DNA from: Acetobacter sp.
GTDB taxonomy: Bacteria; Pseudomonadota; Alphaproteobacteria; Acetobacterales; Acetobacteraceae
Direction of reading: 5' to 3'
Length of the DNA stretch: 64,000 bases
Assembly (NCBI GenBank): GCA_017413025.1
Contig: JAFPVE010000011.1
Location: 142,011 to 206,010 of the forward strand
The position numbers and the translations under genes were made by a program. Positions 1-8,859 of the stretch are shown one piece after another. Position 1 is the first letter of the stretch; every line of letters starts with the position of its first letter. A model generated the notes under the pieces. It saw only the letters and a list, made by a program, of their open reading frames with translations. It had not been told where the DNA came from and made no database searches.

Positions 1-368
1 ACATTCAGATCGGGATGTGTGAGACGCGAAAGAATCTCATTTGGCAGCAACGACTGTTGAATATGCGCTGGACTACGACTACCAAACCCTTCAACCAACC
101 ATGACAACACACGATCTGAAGAAAAAGTAAAAAGTGGTCGAAAATCTTGCGCCAAGATATAAGATTTTTTCTTAGTATCGTAATTAATATTATGACGTGC
201 CAGCTTTCTATAAAGAGATAAATCTCTAGACGCAGCGGCAAATTGTATACCAAAACGTGCGACTAAATCCTTCCGATGGATCTCCCCAACAAACCGAAGT
301 CGAAATTCAATAAACGCAAGTCTATCTCGTTGTGATTGTGTAAAACTTTCAAGTTGATCTTTCGGCAT
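1..368 (-). CDS. WYL-type transcriptional regulator, N-terminal part (partial)
   Basis: The reading frame opens at the ATG at 368..366 and is still open at position 1, giving 122 residues of an N-terminus. A winged helix-turn-helix is visible from about residue 14 (QRDRLAFIEFRLRF), with a recognition-helix-like stretch around LVARFGIQFAAASRDLSLY, then KKSYILAQDFRPLF. This arrangement resembles the first domain of the WYL-family repressors that accompany phage-defence loci (BrxR/CapW type). The WYL domain itself would lie outside the window, so the family call is an inference from the HTH region only. It faces out of the window, with about 250 bp of gene-free upstream DNA. Confidence 0.6.
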   Translation of the reverse strand, partial: MPKDQLESFTQSQRDRLAFIEFRLRFVGEIHRKDLVARFGIQFAAASRDLSLYRKLARHNINYDTKKKSYILAQDFRPLFTFSSDRVLSWLVEGFGSRSPAHIQQSLLPNEILSRLTHPDLN

Positions 369-615
369 TACGTTTTACCCTATCTAAGTTTAGAAGACAT
401 CTAAATTAAATAAACCTATGATATACGACTTATCTCAACTTTACTACAAAATTATTATGATTTATATGAGTTTTTACAAGGACAAGAATAAGAAAAATAC
501 AGAAGCAACCTTATGAGAGTATCACAAAGGAAATTAATTCTTACTCTATTAACATTCAATATTACGCCAGCTCCTGTTTAATTCAGTTATTTACTTTACG
601 GCAAAAAGCCTTCCA

Positions 616-1500
616 TTACAAAACACGTTGGGCAATCATTTTGAGCTTATGCATCAGGTCTGGATCACGCATTGAGGATGGTGTGACAAGAGCATGGTCT
701 AAAGCCCGATCACAACCCATGTGACAAACATCACGTTTTCTGCCCAGAATAGGAATAACAGATCTTATAAGGGTTTTAGCTTTTACAACATTTTCTTGCA
801 TAACAGCCATAACGCTTTGCACGTTGACATCTCCATGATCACTATGCCAGCAATCATAATCTGTCACCATAGCCACAGTGGCATAACACATTTCAGCCTC
901 ACGGGCTAAACTCGCCTCGGGCATATTGGTCATTCCAATAACAGAACACCCCCATTGACGATATAACTCGCTTTCTGCGCGCGTAGAAAATTGAGGTCCC
1001 TCCATAACGAGGTACATCCCCCCTCTCGTGACGGCTATATCTTGTCGAAGCGCCTCGGATTCTAATACATCTCCTATACGCGCGCAAAAAGGATCCGCCA
1101 TAGAGACATGGGCAACACATCCTGTATCAAAAAAACTTTTTTTCCTTCCCGAAGTACGATCAATCAATTGATCAACGATAACAAAGTGTCCTGGCGGTAA
1201 CGCCTCTTTCAAAGAGCCAACGGCGGAGAGCGAAATAATATCTGTTACGCCAGATATTTTAAGAGCCGCGATATTGGCACGATAATTTAACTGTGAAGGC
1301 GGGACGCGATGCCCTCGTCCATGACGAGGGAGAAAAACACACCTTACACCTTCTAACCGCCCGAATAATAACTCATCATGGGGTGTGCCCCATGGTGTGT
1401 TAACATGTCGCCACTGTTTATCCTCTAGTCCTTCAATATCGTAAAGACCAGATCCACCTATTAAACCAATCACTGGCTCTACTTCCTCTTTTTCTGACAT
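616..1500 (-). CDS. mtnP: S-methyl-5'-thioadenosine phosphorylase
   Basis: A 294-residue PNP/MTAP family 2 phosphorylase, the usual length. It splits methylthioadenosine, a by-product of spermidine synthesis, into adenine and methylthioribose-1-phosphate in the cytosol. Visible family signatures are GLIGGSGLYD near residue 12, the phosphate-binding PRHGRGH near 58-64, MEGPQFSTRAES near 166-177, GMTNMPEA near 189 and the TDYD aspartates near 213. Start taken at the ATG at 1500, which gives the expected short N-terminus. The MTA-producing enzyme SpeE is encoded at 24633, so the two steps are metabolically linked though not in one operon. The frameshifted GTPase lies just upstream on the same strand. 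Confidence 0.93.
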   Translation of the reverse strand: MSEKEEVEPVIGLIGGSGLYDIEGLEDKQWRHVNTPWGTPHDELLFGRLEGVRCVFLPRHGRGHRVPPSQLNYRANIAALKISGVTDIISLSAVGSLKEALPPGHFVIVDQLIDRTSGRKKSFFDTGCVAHVSMADPFCARIGDVLESEALRQDIAVTRGGMYLVMEGPQFSTRAESELYRQWGCSVIGMTNMPEASLAREAEMCYATVAMVTDYDCWHSDHGDVNVQSVMAVMQENVVKAKTLIRSVIPILGRKRDVCHMGCDRALDHALVTPSSMRDPDLMHKLKMIAQRVL

Positions 1501-1517
1501 TGGAAAACTCTCTCTTC

Positions 1518-2904
1518 TTAATCTAAATCAACGATTTTCCGTAACATGTATTCACAAAAATTAGACATTGTCCGATTTTTATTTGTTTCTAATAGATAGC
1601 ATACCTTACCCAAAAGTCTATTGTATGCAAGGTTCATCACATTGACGTATCCCCCGATGATGATTTTTGGGAGATTTGTGTGGATATATGAGGAGAGGTG
1701 CGTTTCGAAATCGTTCGCAAAGGAACAGTCTAAGGCTTTTTTGATGAGGTCTTTACGCTGGTTTTTTTCTAGGTCTTTCAGGTCTCGTGGGAATTGTTTA
1801 AAATAGTCCTTCGGAAAGATTTTTTTAAAACTCCCTTCCAATTCCTCAAGAAGCGTGGCTTGTTTCTCTGGTTCCTCCCACAAACGATCTGCCTCTACAG
1901 CCAAAAGTGCCGACAAAGAACAAATCTGACGAAGCGCTATCTTTTCAACATCTTCCTTATGATCTGGAAGCTCTCTCTTTAACTTCTCCTGTATCTGGGC
2001 TGTAACATCACCCTTAAATCTCTCTAATTGTTCAACAGCATCGTCATGCCGCCAAAACGCATCAACGCGGTTCAGTAAAAATAACATCCGCGAAAGAGAA
2101 GAAACCGAGCTTTTGTTATGCCGAAATTCTCTTTCCTCATCCTCTCCCTTTTCTCCGTAGCTTAATGCCATGACTTGGTTAACCACTTGGTCCAGTAAAG
2201 TTTTTTGTTTTTCTTTATCCGTCTCTTCAGCGTTATACGCAATCAAGCAAAAGGCTTTGTCAATGTTACGCCGAATAATAGGCCCATTGCGTTCATCGTT
2301 GACCGCTTTTAGCCCGGGGAGATCTAAAATTGTCACTTGTGTGCCTTCCGGTAAACCAAGTGCTTCTTTCCTCTCCGCTAAACGAATAGGCCATTCAACT
2401 TCAAAAACAACAGGCTCTATCTCTTTATTCCTATTCTCCTCTTCACGAAACGCCATCATCGTCTCCGCAAGCCGTTGACACACCTCACTTGCTGTAGGAC
2501 TTTCCCATCTCCCTGTCTTCCACGTAGAACCTTTCGTTTTGGGAATCGTCAAAGAACATTTATCGCTATGCTTAACCTTAACAAGACCAGCACTCATCTC
2601 TTGAACACCAGCAGGAAGAATCGCCTCACCTATCAAAAAACTCGCTAACGTGCTCTTCCCAGAACTCGTCGTCCCAGTCGTCGCTAATACTAACTCAGGA
2701 TGCTTCGCTTGACCATTTAAGTTAGTACAGAGATTTTTTTAGACAGTAGAAATTTTGTAATATCTCCCCATGTTCATTTTCTGTAAGACTATTGCCCAAT
2801 ATAGCCTTTATCTCATCTATCATATCCTCAACAAAAACAATTCGGTTCTCCCATTCATCCAAAACACGTTTAATATTTTCAATAATACAATGTGTCGAAA
2901 GCAT
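1518..2904 (-). pseudogene. dynamin-like GTPase, broken by a one-base frameshift in a poly-A tract
   Basis: Two frames join to form one protein. The first, from ATG 2904 with a good upstream AAGGGG ribosome site, encodes about 57 helical residues ending CLKK and then stops at 2722. The second, open from 2738 to 1518, begins NLCTNLNGQAKHPELVLA and leads directly into a P-loop GTTSSGKST (around 2650-2690), a G3 motif LDLPG and a G4-like LLNRVDAF. The frames meet at seven As (2734-2740); six As would fuse them. The restored protein is about 460 residues. Dynamin-family GTPases remodel membranes. The role here is unknown, and membrane protection or phage defence is a guess. No start codon in the second frame keeps the P-loop, so as sequenced the gene cannot give an active GTPase without slippage. 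Confidence 0.7.
2734..2740. repeat. A7/T7 homopolymer at the GTPase frameshift
   Basis: Seven T on the + strand (A on the coding strand). The reading frames before and after it differ by one base, so this tract is the likely site of the indel that breaks the dynamin-like gene. Slippage during transcription or translation could restore some full-length product. Confidence 0.6.
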
Positions 2905-3087
2905 GACGTTACCCCTTTTTTAATTTCAAAAAAAATAAACAAATAACGAAAAAATAATTCAATACTTCTTTTTAAGTTATTTGGAACCGATAAAGTACAA
3001 TACGTTGACAACATAATACGTTACTGTACGATACATCGTTTTACTTTCGTTTTCCTATTTCATAGTTTTCTTAAATATACGTTATTT

Positions 3088-3996
3088 TCAAGCCTGTTGA
3101 TTTTCAATCAGCCGCTTTCTAATTTCTCGCCCGCGTTGAATACGATCAACAATATACGCCGTATTTTCTTCTTCAATAGCCTTTGCCATTGTTTCTGCAC
3201 TGTCCATAAAACGATCGAACATTTCTAATAACGCTTTTTTATTAGCCAAGAAAATATCTCGCCACATAATAGGGTCAGATGCGGCAATACGTGTAAAATC
3301 TCGAAAGCCGGAAGCGGCAAAGTCTAGCACTTCAGAACGCGTTTCTTCTGCAAGATCATCTGCCGTGCCACAAATAGTAAATGCTAATAAATGTGGTAAA
3401 TGGCTCACAATCGCACAAACTCGATCATGATGTTCCGGTGTCATATGGCGTACATGAGCACCACATCTTTGCCAAAAAACACGAATCATTTCTATCGCTT
3501 CAAAGGATGTGTGTTCCAAAGGTGTAAGCAAACACCAACGATTCTCAAAAAGCATCGCAAGACCGGCATCAGGTCCGGAAAATTCTGTCCCTGCCATAGG
3601 ATGTGCGGGCACGTAGGCAATATTAGGAGTAACGATGCGTTCCAATACGGGACGAATAGCCTCTATCACAGACACTTTGGTTGACCCTACATCTGTCAAA
3701 ATCGACCCAGTGCGCATAACGGGAAGAATCTTTTCCGCAACAGATCCTATCCTTCCAACAGGAACACACACCATAACGCAATCAGATTGTTGTGCGGCAC
3801 TTATAGCGTCTGTCATTACTTCATCGGCAATTTGTAACTCATGAACACGTTGACAAACATCAGGATTTGAGTCGACAGCAAGCAACCGTCGCGCCAGTCC
3901 GTACCCTAAACGGGCCCGCCGTAAAACAGAAGATCCGATAAGCCCAACGCCAATGACTGTCAGCGTATCAAAAACAACTGGTAGCTCTTTAGTCAA
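3088..3996 (-). CDS. tyrA: prephenate/arogenate dehydrogenase
   Basis: Tyrosine biosynthesis: NAD(P)-dependent oxidative decarboxylation of prephenate or arogenate, cytosolic. The N-terminal Rossmann glycine motif GVGLIGSS follows TLTVI at the start. Later come the helical dehydrogenase-domain signatures HPMAGTEFSGPDAG and CAIVSHLPHLLAF, with a conserved RDFTRIAASDPIMWRDI segment. About 302 residues, normal for the monofunctional form. I place the start at TTG 3996, preceded by AGGAAGGGG at good spacing; a TTG at 4032 is also open. The start overlaps the end of hpnL by eight bases, so the two are probably co-translated. Confidence 0.88.
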   Translation of the reverse strand: MTKELPVVFDTLTVIGVGLIGSSVLRRARLGYGLARRLLAVDSNPDVCQRVHELQIADEVMTDAISAAQQSDCVMVCVPVGRIGSVAEKILPVMRTGSILTDVGSTKVSVIEAIRPVLERIVTPNIAYVPAHPMAGTEFSGPDAGLAMLFENRWCLLTPLEHTSFEAIEMIRVFWQRCGAHVRHMTPEHHDRVCAIVSHLPHLLAFTICGTADDLAEETRSEVLDFAASGFRDFTRIAASDPIMWRDIFLANKKALLEMFDRFMDSAETMAKAIEEENTAYIVDRIQRGREIRKRLIENQQA

Positions 3997-5080
3997 TATC
4001 CCCTTCCTCTTTGTTTGGGATTTCGTAAACAAATGTACGCACGGGGGTTACTGTAAATTGATCGGCTTTTGCGTTCTCAATTTTTGTATGATAGTGCTCA
4101 GCATGTAGGCTACGCATTTCTAAAAATTGCCAGATCAATAACACAGAAATACCAACCGTTAATTCTCTTCCACGACGCAGCAAAGAAAACCCAAGAGCAA
4201 TAGGAGCAGAAATATCAAAAACATGACCAATTACCATATAAGCACCTTCTTGCACCCCTAGACCAGCAGGTATAAAAAAGCCGACCGACATAATGGCACA
4301 GGCTACCCCTTCAATAGCAACAGCTTGGAAAAACGTTAAAGACGCCCCTAAAAACCATGCTGTTACCCAAAGTATACCAGCACTACCCAGCCATCCCAGA
4401 AAATGACAAGACGCCGCCATAGCAATGCGTAATGGATGACTCCATGCTTGTTCCAGATAGTCCTGCGCGGCATCTACACTATCTAATAGCCCATTTTTCC
4501 ATTTCTCTGTCATTTTTCTGACAAAAACCCCTCCGAAACGGCGTAATAACCGCCCGCCGTTACGTTGTGTCCAGATAAACCCTATTGATCCTACAACGAG
4601 GAATAGAGCACCCCCCATAATGGGCATCACTAACGGATGAAAGCCCCGATACGTTACAAGAAAGATGATAGCCAAAAGAATAAAGGCAACTTGCCCCATC
4701 ACTTCTGTTGTAATGTCAACAAGATTGGCCCCCGTTGCTTCTGACAAGTAAATATTTGGGCTTGTTTCTTTTACACGAAGACATGTTGCTCTCACACCGA
4801 GAACCATTCCCCCCACTTGTGAAAGTGGCAGACACGAACCCACAGCATCGCGCACCATACGTGCCCCTACTAAACGCCAATATCCCAATTCAGGAAAAGC
4901 GACATGCCACGCAAGCCCAAGAATGCCATCAACCAATAATTGGCACAGCACAATAGCACAAAAGCCATAAAAACCGATGCTCAAAACAGCGTGGAGAACA
5001 GGGTCTACCCCACTCCACGCCACAATAAGAGTCGTAACAATAAGCCCTAAGATAGCAAAAAAAAGTGTAAGTTTTTTCAA
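3989..5080 (-). CDS. hpnL: hopanoid-associated HpnL-like integral membrane protein (UPF0104 / LPG-synthase TM type)
   Basis: A polytopic inner-membrane protein with about seven to eight hydrophobic segments, of the family related to the membrane half of lysyl-phosphatidylglycerol synthase. Family hallmarks are GSCLPLSQVGGMVLG in the first half and the glycine-rich FFIPAGLGVQEGAYM near the C-terminus. HpnL proteins occur beside hopanoid genes; their biochemical role is not settled. It is divergent from hpnA across a 263-bp region, which fits. The frame is open to 5164, but the typical start (hydrophobic helix directly after a few charged residues, KKLTLFFAILGL) fits the TTG at 5080; the start is uncertain. 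tyrA overlaps its 3' end. Confidence 0.82.
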   Translation of the reverse strand: MKKLTLFFAILGLIVTTLIVAWSGVDPVLHAVLSIGFYGFCAIVLCQLLVDGILGLAWHVAFPELGYWRLVGARMVRDAVGSCLPLSQVGGMVLGVRATCLRVKETSPNIYLSEATGANLVDITTEVMGQVAFILLAIIFLVTYRGFHPLVMPIMGGALFLVVGSIGFIWTQRNGGRLLRRFGGVFVRKMTEKWKNGLLDSVDAAQDYLEQAWSHPLRIAMAASCHFLGWLGSAGILWVTAWFLGASLTFFQAVAIEGVACAIMSVGFFIPAGLGVQEGAYMVIGHVFDISAPIALGFSLLRRGRELTVGISVLLIWQFLEMRSLHAEHYHTKIENAKADQFTVTPVRTFVYEIPNKEEGDID

Positions 5081-5343
5081 ATTACAATCTCTAAATCTAT
5101 CACAAACATTCCCTTCTATTTTCACAACATTAAGAGATGTCGTCCTTAATAAACTCTGCCTCAATTTTCACATAATTACATAATTTTTAACAAAGTTGAC
5201 AAGTTTAATCATGTTTAACAAATTATCGTGTTATCGTATAGTAGTTACGGATAGCCAGTACATCGTGCATGAACTGGTTTGCCTTACTTAAAATTTTTAA
5301 TATTTAACAAATATTTAAAACCTTTCATAGGAGAATTATCGCC

Positions 5344-6342
5344 GTGACAGCTCCAACACTTGTTACTGGTGCTACTGGCTTCGTTGGCTCCGCTGTGGCT
5401 CGTATTTTACATGATCGTGGTCACTCCCTACGGCTTATGGTACGTAAAGGAAGTGATCTGCGCAATATTGCCGAACTTTCTGCCGAGATTGTAGACGGTG
5501 ATCTCCTACGTCCCGATACTTTTGAAAGGGCAGTCAAGGGGTGCCGTTATGTTTTTCATGTTGCGGCAGATTATCGCCTATGGGTGCCAGATCCTGCTCC
5601 TATGATGACGGCTAATGTTGAAGGCACGCGCTTGCTCATGCGCGCGGCTTTGAATGCCCGTGTTGAACGAATCGTTTATTGTTCTTCTGTTGCAGCACTT
5701 GGGCTTATTGGTGATGGAAGCATAGCTGACGAAACGACCCCTATACGTGAACACGCCGTTATTGGCGTTTACAAACGATCAAAATACAGAGCCGAGCAAG
5801 AAGTGCTCCGCCTTATTCGAGAACAATCTTTACCAGCGGTTATTGTAAACCCTTCTACGCCTGTTGGTCCGCGTGATATTAAACCAACACCAACAGGGCA
5901 GATGATTCTTGATTGTGCCGCAGGGCGTATGCCGGCTTACGTTGATACAGGTGTAAATATCGTTCATGTTGATGACGTTGCTATAGGACACGCTTTAGCT
6001 TTAGAGCAAGGTAAAATAGGAGAAAAATATATTCTCGGAGGTGAAAACTTCCTTTTACATGATCTTTTTGATATGGTCTCTCGCATTGCACATGTCGCAC
6101 CACCGCGTATTCGTTTATCACAGGAAGTTATTTGGCCTGTCGCTGTTGTTTCGGAATGGCTATCACGGGCATTTGGGGTAACACCGCGCGTTACGCGTGA
6201 GATGTTAGCTATGTCTCGTAAAAAAATGTTTTTTTCTTCTGATAAAGCCAAAAGAGAGTTGGGCTATACGCCTCGTCCAGCTTATCAGGCTGTAGAGGAT
6301 GCCATTACTTGGTTTCGTCATAACGGCTTTCTCAAATCTTAA
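5344..6342 (+). CDS. hpnA: hopanoid-associated sugar epimerase HpnA
   Basis: A 332-residue extended short-chain dehydrogenase/epimerase, first gene of the rightward hopanoid cluster. The NAD(P) site TGATGFVGSA is at residues 8-17, and the catalytic YxxxK reads YKRSK at 143-147, with CSSVAALG preceding it. HpnA proteins are placed in the hopanoid pathway by gene neighbourhood, probably for modifying the side-chain sugar; the substrate is unproven. Start is a GTG with an AGGAG site nine bases upstream. The usual next gene, hpnB (glycosyltransferase), is absent and is replaced by a small exported protein. Confidence 0.92.
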   Translation: MTAPTLVTGATGFVGSAVARILHDRGHSLRLMVRKGSDLRNIAELSAEIVDGDLLRPDTFERAVKGCRYVFHVAADYRLWVPDPAPMMTANVEGTRLLMRAALNARVERIVYCSSVAALGLIGDGSIADETTPIREHAVIGVYKRSKYRAEQEVLRLIREQSLPAVIVNPSTPVGPRDIKPTPTGQMILDCAAGRMPAYVDTGVNIVHVDDVAIGHALALEQGKIGEKYILGGENFLLHDLFDMVSRIAHVAPPRIRLSQEVIWPVAVVSEWLSRAFGVTPRVTREMLAMSRKKMFFSSDKAKRELGYTPRPAYQAVEDAITWFRHNGFLKS

Positions 6343-6384
6343 TCAGGTTATCTTGTATGGCTATTCAATGAAGGGATGAGACCG

Positions 6385-6759
6385 ATGAAAAAAATAAGTT
6401 TCCTTATGCTTATCGCCATCTTCTCTTTCTTGGGCTCTCAACATTTATCTTTTGCCCAAAGAATCTACAATAGCACCAAAAACTCTTCAGAAACCCCTGC
6501 CAATAGCAACGCCATCGGTCAAGCTGCAGGCGGGGAATCTGCTCAACGTTCTCTCACAAGTGAAAACGGAAGGGCAATTCAATTTCACAGACAAAAGTTC
6601 CAAAGCTCTCCAGATCCCAATTTTTATGCTACCCCGCAAGGGCGCACAATTATTTTTATGAACGAACTTCGTGCCGGCATTCCTATGACCAATGCACAAG
6701 TACAATGGTATATGAACAACATGCAGCAAGACATGTACAGAGGATATCAGGGATATTAA
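6385..6759 (+). CDS. small exported protein of unknown function inside the hopanoid cluster
   Basis: A 124-residue protein with a clear Sec signal peptide (MKK, hydrophobic core, likely cleavage after LSFA). The mature part is polar, rich in Asn, Gln and Ser, with QGRTIIFMNELRAG near the middle and a Gln/Met/Tyr-rich tail. I do not recognise the family. Start chosen at ATG 6385, which has AAGGGA nine bases upstream; ATG 6376 lies too close to that site. It sits where hpnB would be expected, between hpnA and hpnC, so a periplasmic or envelope role is possible, but position is the only evidence. Confidence 0.75.
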   Translation: MKKISFLMLIAIFSFLGSQHLSFAQRIYNSTKNSSETPANSNAIGQAAGGESAQRSLTSENGRAIQFHRQKFQSSPDPNFYATPQGRTIIFMNELRAGIPMTNAQVQWYMNNMQQDMYRGYQGY

Positions 6760-6964
6760 TATTTTTTGCAAGTGTTAAAGTCTTGGTATAAAATACTAGA
6801 CTTAATAAAGCAAGGATGTTATACTATTGTACCTTGAGATGTGTAATAGATAAGTACAGAAATTGCTTACTTTCACAGTTGAAGAGAAACATGCCTTATA
6901 GGCTTTAGTATCTTTAAATAAAAATAAAGAGAGGAAAAGCTTTTTTAATTATTCATTAAAGACA

Positions 6965-7837
6965 ATGACAGAAGAAGATACGACGAATGTGTGGGGGACA
7001 GCAGATGTTTCCTCTGGGAAAACAGCTTCTGACGAAAATTTCCCTGTTGGTTCTTTTCTTATCAGTAAAGCGTTACGCCCTCATATTCATGCTTATTATA
7101 CTTACGCCCGTGTTATTGATGATATTGCCGATTGTAGCACGCTCACGCCTCATGAAAAAATAACCCGTCTTGACGCAATGGAACAGGTTTTGCGTGGCAC
7201 ACGTCAACCTATTGATCGTCGTGATGCGCAAAGTGCACTGAAACTACGTAACTCACTTTTACAAACAGGTGTACCGTTTGAAACGGCCACTGATTTGCTT
7301 ATCGCGTTTCGCAATGACTCGCGAGGAAAGGAATATCACTCTTGGGATGATTTGCTCCAATATTGTCGATTTTCTGCAAATCCTGTAGGGCGCTATCTTA
7401 TAAGTCTACACGGAGAAAGTGAGAGTGCTTTTTGGGCGTCTGATGCACTGTGTACATCTTTGCAGATTCTTAACCACATGCAAGATTGTGCTAGTGATCT
7501 TACTCACTTAAAACGTTGTTATATTCCCTCTGAGATGATGCAGCATACAGGCACAACAGAGGATGAATTGCGTCTACCGTGTACTTCGCCCGCAATGCGA
7601 AATGTTTTTGATGCTATGCTTGATCATGTAGACATTTTAAATAAAGAAGCAAGCTCTCTTACTTCTTATATTCAAGACCGTCGCTTCCGCATGGAGTGTG
7701 CAGCAATTGTTTGCCTTGCACAAAGACTAACATTACGTTTACGCAAAGAAGATCCTCTTGCACAACGGGTTAAACTGCATAAAACCGACGCCACATATGC
7801 CGCCGCTGCGGCTTTGCGTGTGTGTTTTTTTGCTTAA
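6965..7837 (+). CDS. hpnC: hydroxysqualene synthase HpnC
   Basis: A trans-isoprenyl diphosphate synthase-fold protein of 290 residues. In the established three-enzyme route, HpnD makes presqualene diphosphate from two farnesyl diphosphates, HpnC converts it to hydroxysqualene and HpnE reduces that to squalene. First aspartate-rich motif DDIAD at 52-56 within YARVIDDIAD; second motif QDCASD at 173-178, somewhat divergent from the more usual QDVxxD, followed by the typical RCYIP. ATG start. Followed by hpnD and hpnE in the same direction with short gaps, forming an operon. Confidence 0.92.
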   Translation: MTEEDTTNVWGTADVSSGKTASDENFPVGSFLISKALRPHIHAYYTYARVIDDIADCSTLTPHEKITRLDAMEQVLRGTRQPIDRRDAQSALKLRNSLLQTGVPFETATDLLIAFRNDSRGKEYHSWDDLLQYCRFSANPVGRYLISLHGESESAFWASDALCTSLQILNHMQDCASDLTHLKRCYIPSEMMQHTGTTEDELRLPCTSPAMRNVFDAMLDHVDILNKEASSLTSYIQDRRFRMECAAIVCLAQRLTLRLRKEDPLAQRVKLHKTDATYAAAAALRVCFFA

Positions 7838-7911
7838 CCTAAGTAAAAAATTCTTGTAGAGTCAAAAAGCATGTTCTTTTATCTTAACTTAAGAAAACAG
7901 GTAGAAACCGC

Positions 7912-8820
7912 GTGACAGCCTTAACCGTAGATTCTGTTCAAACACATGATAGCCCCACACCTCTTGGGTGTGATCCGGCTGACCTTGCTTGGGTAAAAAG
8001 TATTGTCCAGCAGGCCGGGACATCTTTTGCCCTAGGGATGCATGTTTTACCACCTATGCGGCGTTATGGTATGTATGCTATTTACGCGTTTTGCCGTGTT
8101 GTTGATGATATTGCCGACGGACACGCTCTATTAGAAAAACGGACCAACGCTTTACATACATGGTATAAACGGATTTCTACCCTCTATGAACACCCACAAA
8201 TTACCCCAAGTGAGCCGTTAGAACGTGTTCTACGTGCTGCTATTTTCTTCTTTTCTCTCCGACAAAGTGATTTTTATTCTATACTCGATGGCATGCTCAT
8301 GGATACTCAATCTGCCATTGTTGCTCCTGATGAAACAACTTTAGACACCTATTGTGACCGTGTCGCCTCGGCGGTTGGTCGGCTTTCTGTACGTATTTTT
8401 GGAGAGTGCTCTGACGCTGGTGATAATGTTGCTCATCATCTTGGACGTGCTTTACAGTTAACGAATATTCTGCGTGATATTCCGGAAGATGCTGTACGTA
8501 AGCGATTGTATTTGCCGTCAGATTTGTTAGACCGTTTTGATGTACCTCGTACCCCTATCCTCGCATTAACATCTCCCAGACTCGATGGTGTCTGTCGAAT
8601 CATGGCTGCCCGTGCTCATGACCATTTTCGTGCGGCTTTCACAACTATGAAATCATGCCACCCTAAAGCGATTCTTCCAGCACGCATTATGGGAGCAAGT
8701 TATGCGGCGACTCTCTCCGCACTCTGTGCACGTGGTTGGTCACCATCTGTTTTACGACGCCTTCCTCACAGCACTTTTACGGCTAAAGGAATACGGTTTA
8801 TCCACTCCTATTTTCCGTAA
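7912..8820 (+). CDS. hpnD: presqualene diphosphate synthase HpnD
   Basis: A 302-residue squalene/phytoene synthase-family enzyme that condenses two farnesyl diphosphates to presqualene diphosphate. Motif one, FCRVVDDIADG, has DDIAD at 65-69; motif two, LTNILRDIPED, has the second aspartate pair at 189 and 193, followed by RLYLP. Start is GTG at 7912 with a weak CAGG upstream. Paralogous to hpnC just before it; the better conserved second motif here agrees with it being the condensing enzyme. Confidence 0.93.
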   Translation: MTALTVDSVQTHDSPTPLGCDPADLAWVKSIVQQAGTSFALGMHVLPPMRRYGMYAIYAFCRVVDDIADGHALLEKRTNALHTWYKRISTLYEHPQITPSEPLERVLRAAIFFFSLRQSDFYSILDGMLMDTQSAIVAPDETTLDTYCDRVASAVGRLSVRIFGECSDAGDNVAHHLGRALQLTNILRDIPEDAVRKRLYLPSDLLDRFDVPRTPILALTSPRLDGVCRIMAARAHDHFRAAFTTMKSCHPKAILPARIMGASYAATLSALCARGWSPSVLRRLPHSTFTAKGIRFIHSYFP

Positions 8821-8859
8821 ACAGTTTTTCTAAAGTAAAGGCAATACGTCATAAAAAAA

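Noticed and set aside
2820-3014. 64-codon frame starting MLSTYC, resembling the MLSTHC start of the dynamin-like gene
   Set aside because: The likeness is limited to about 20 bases; the frame overlaps the better-supported N-terminal frame and has no ribosome site. Possibly a small duplication, not a gene.
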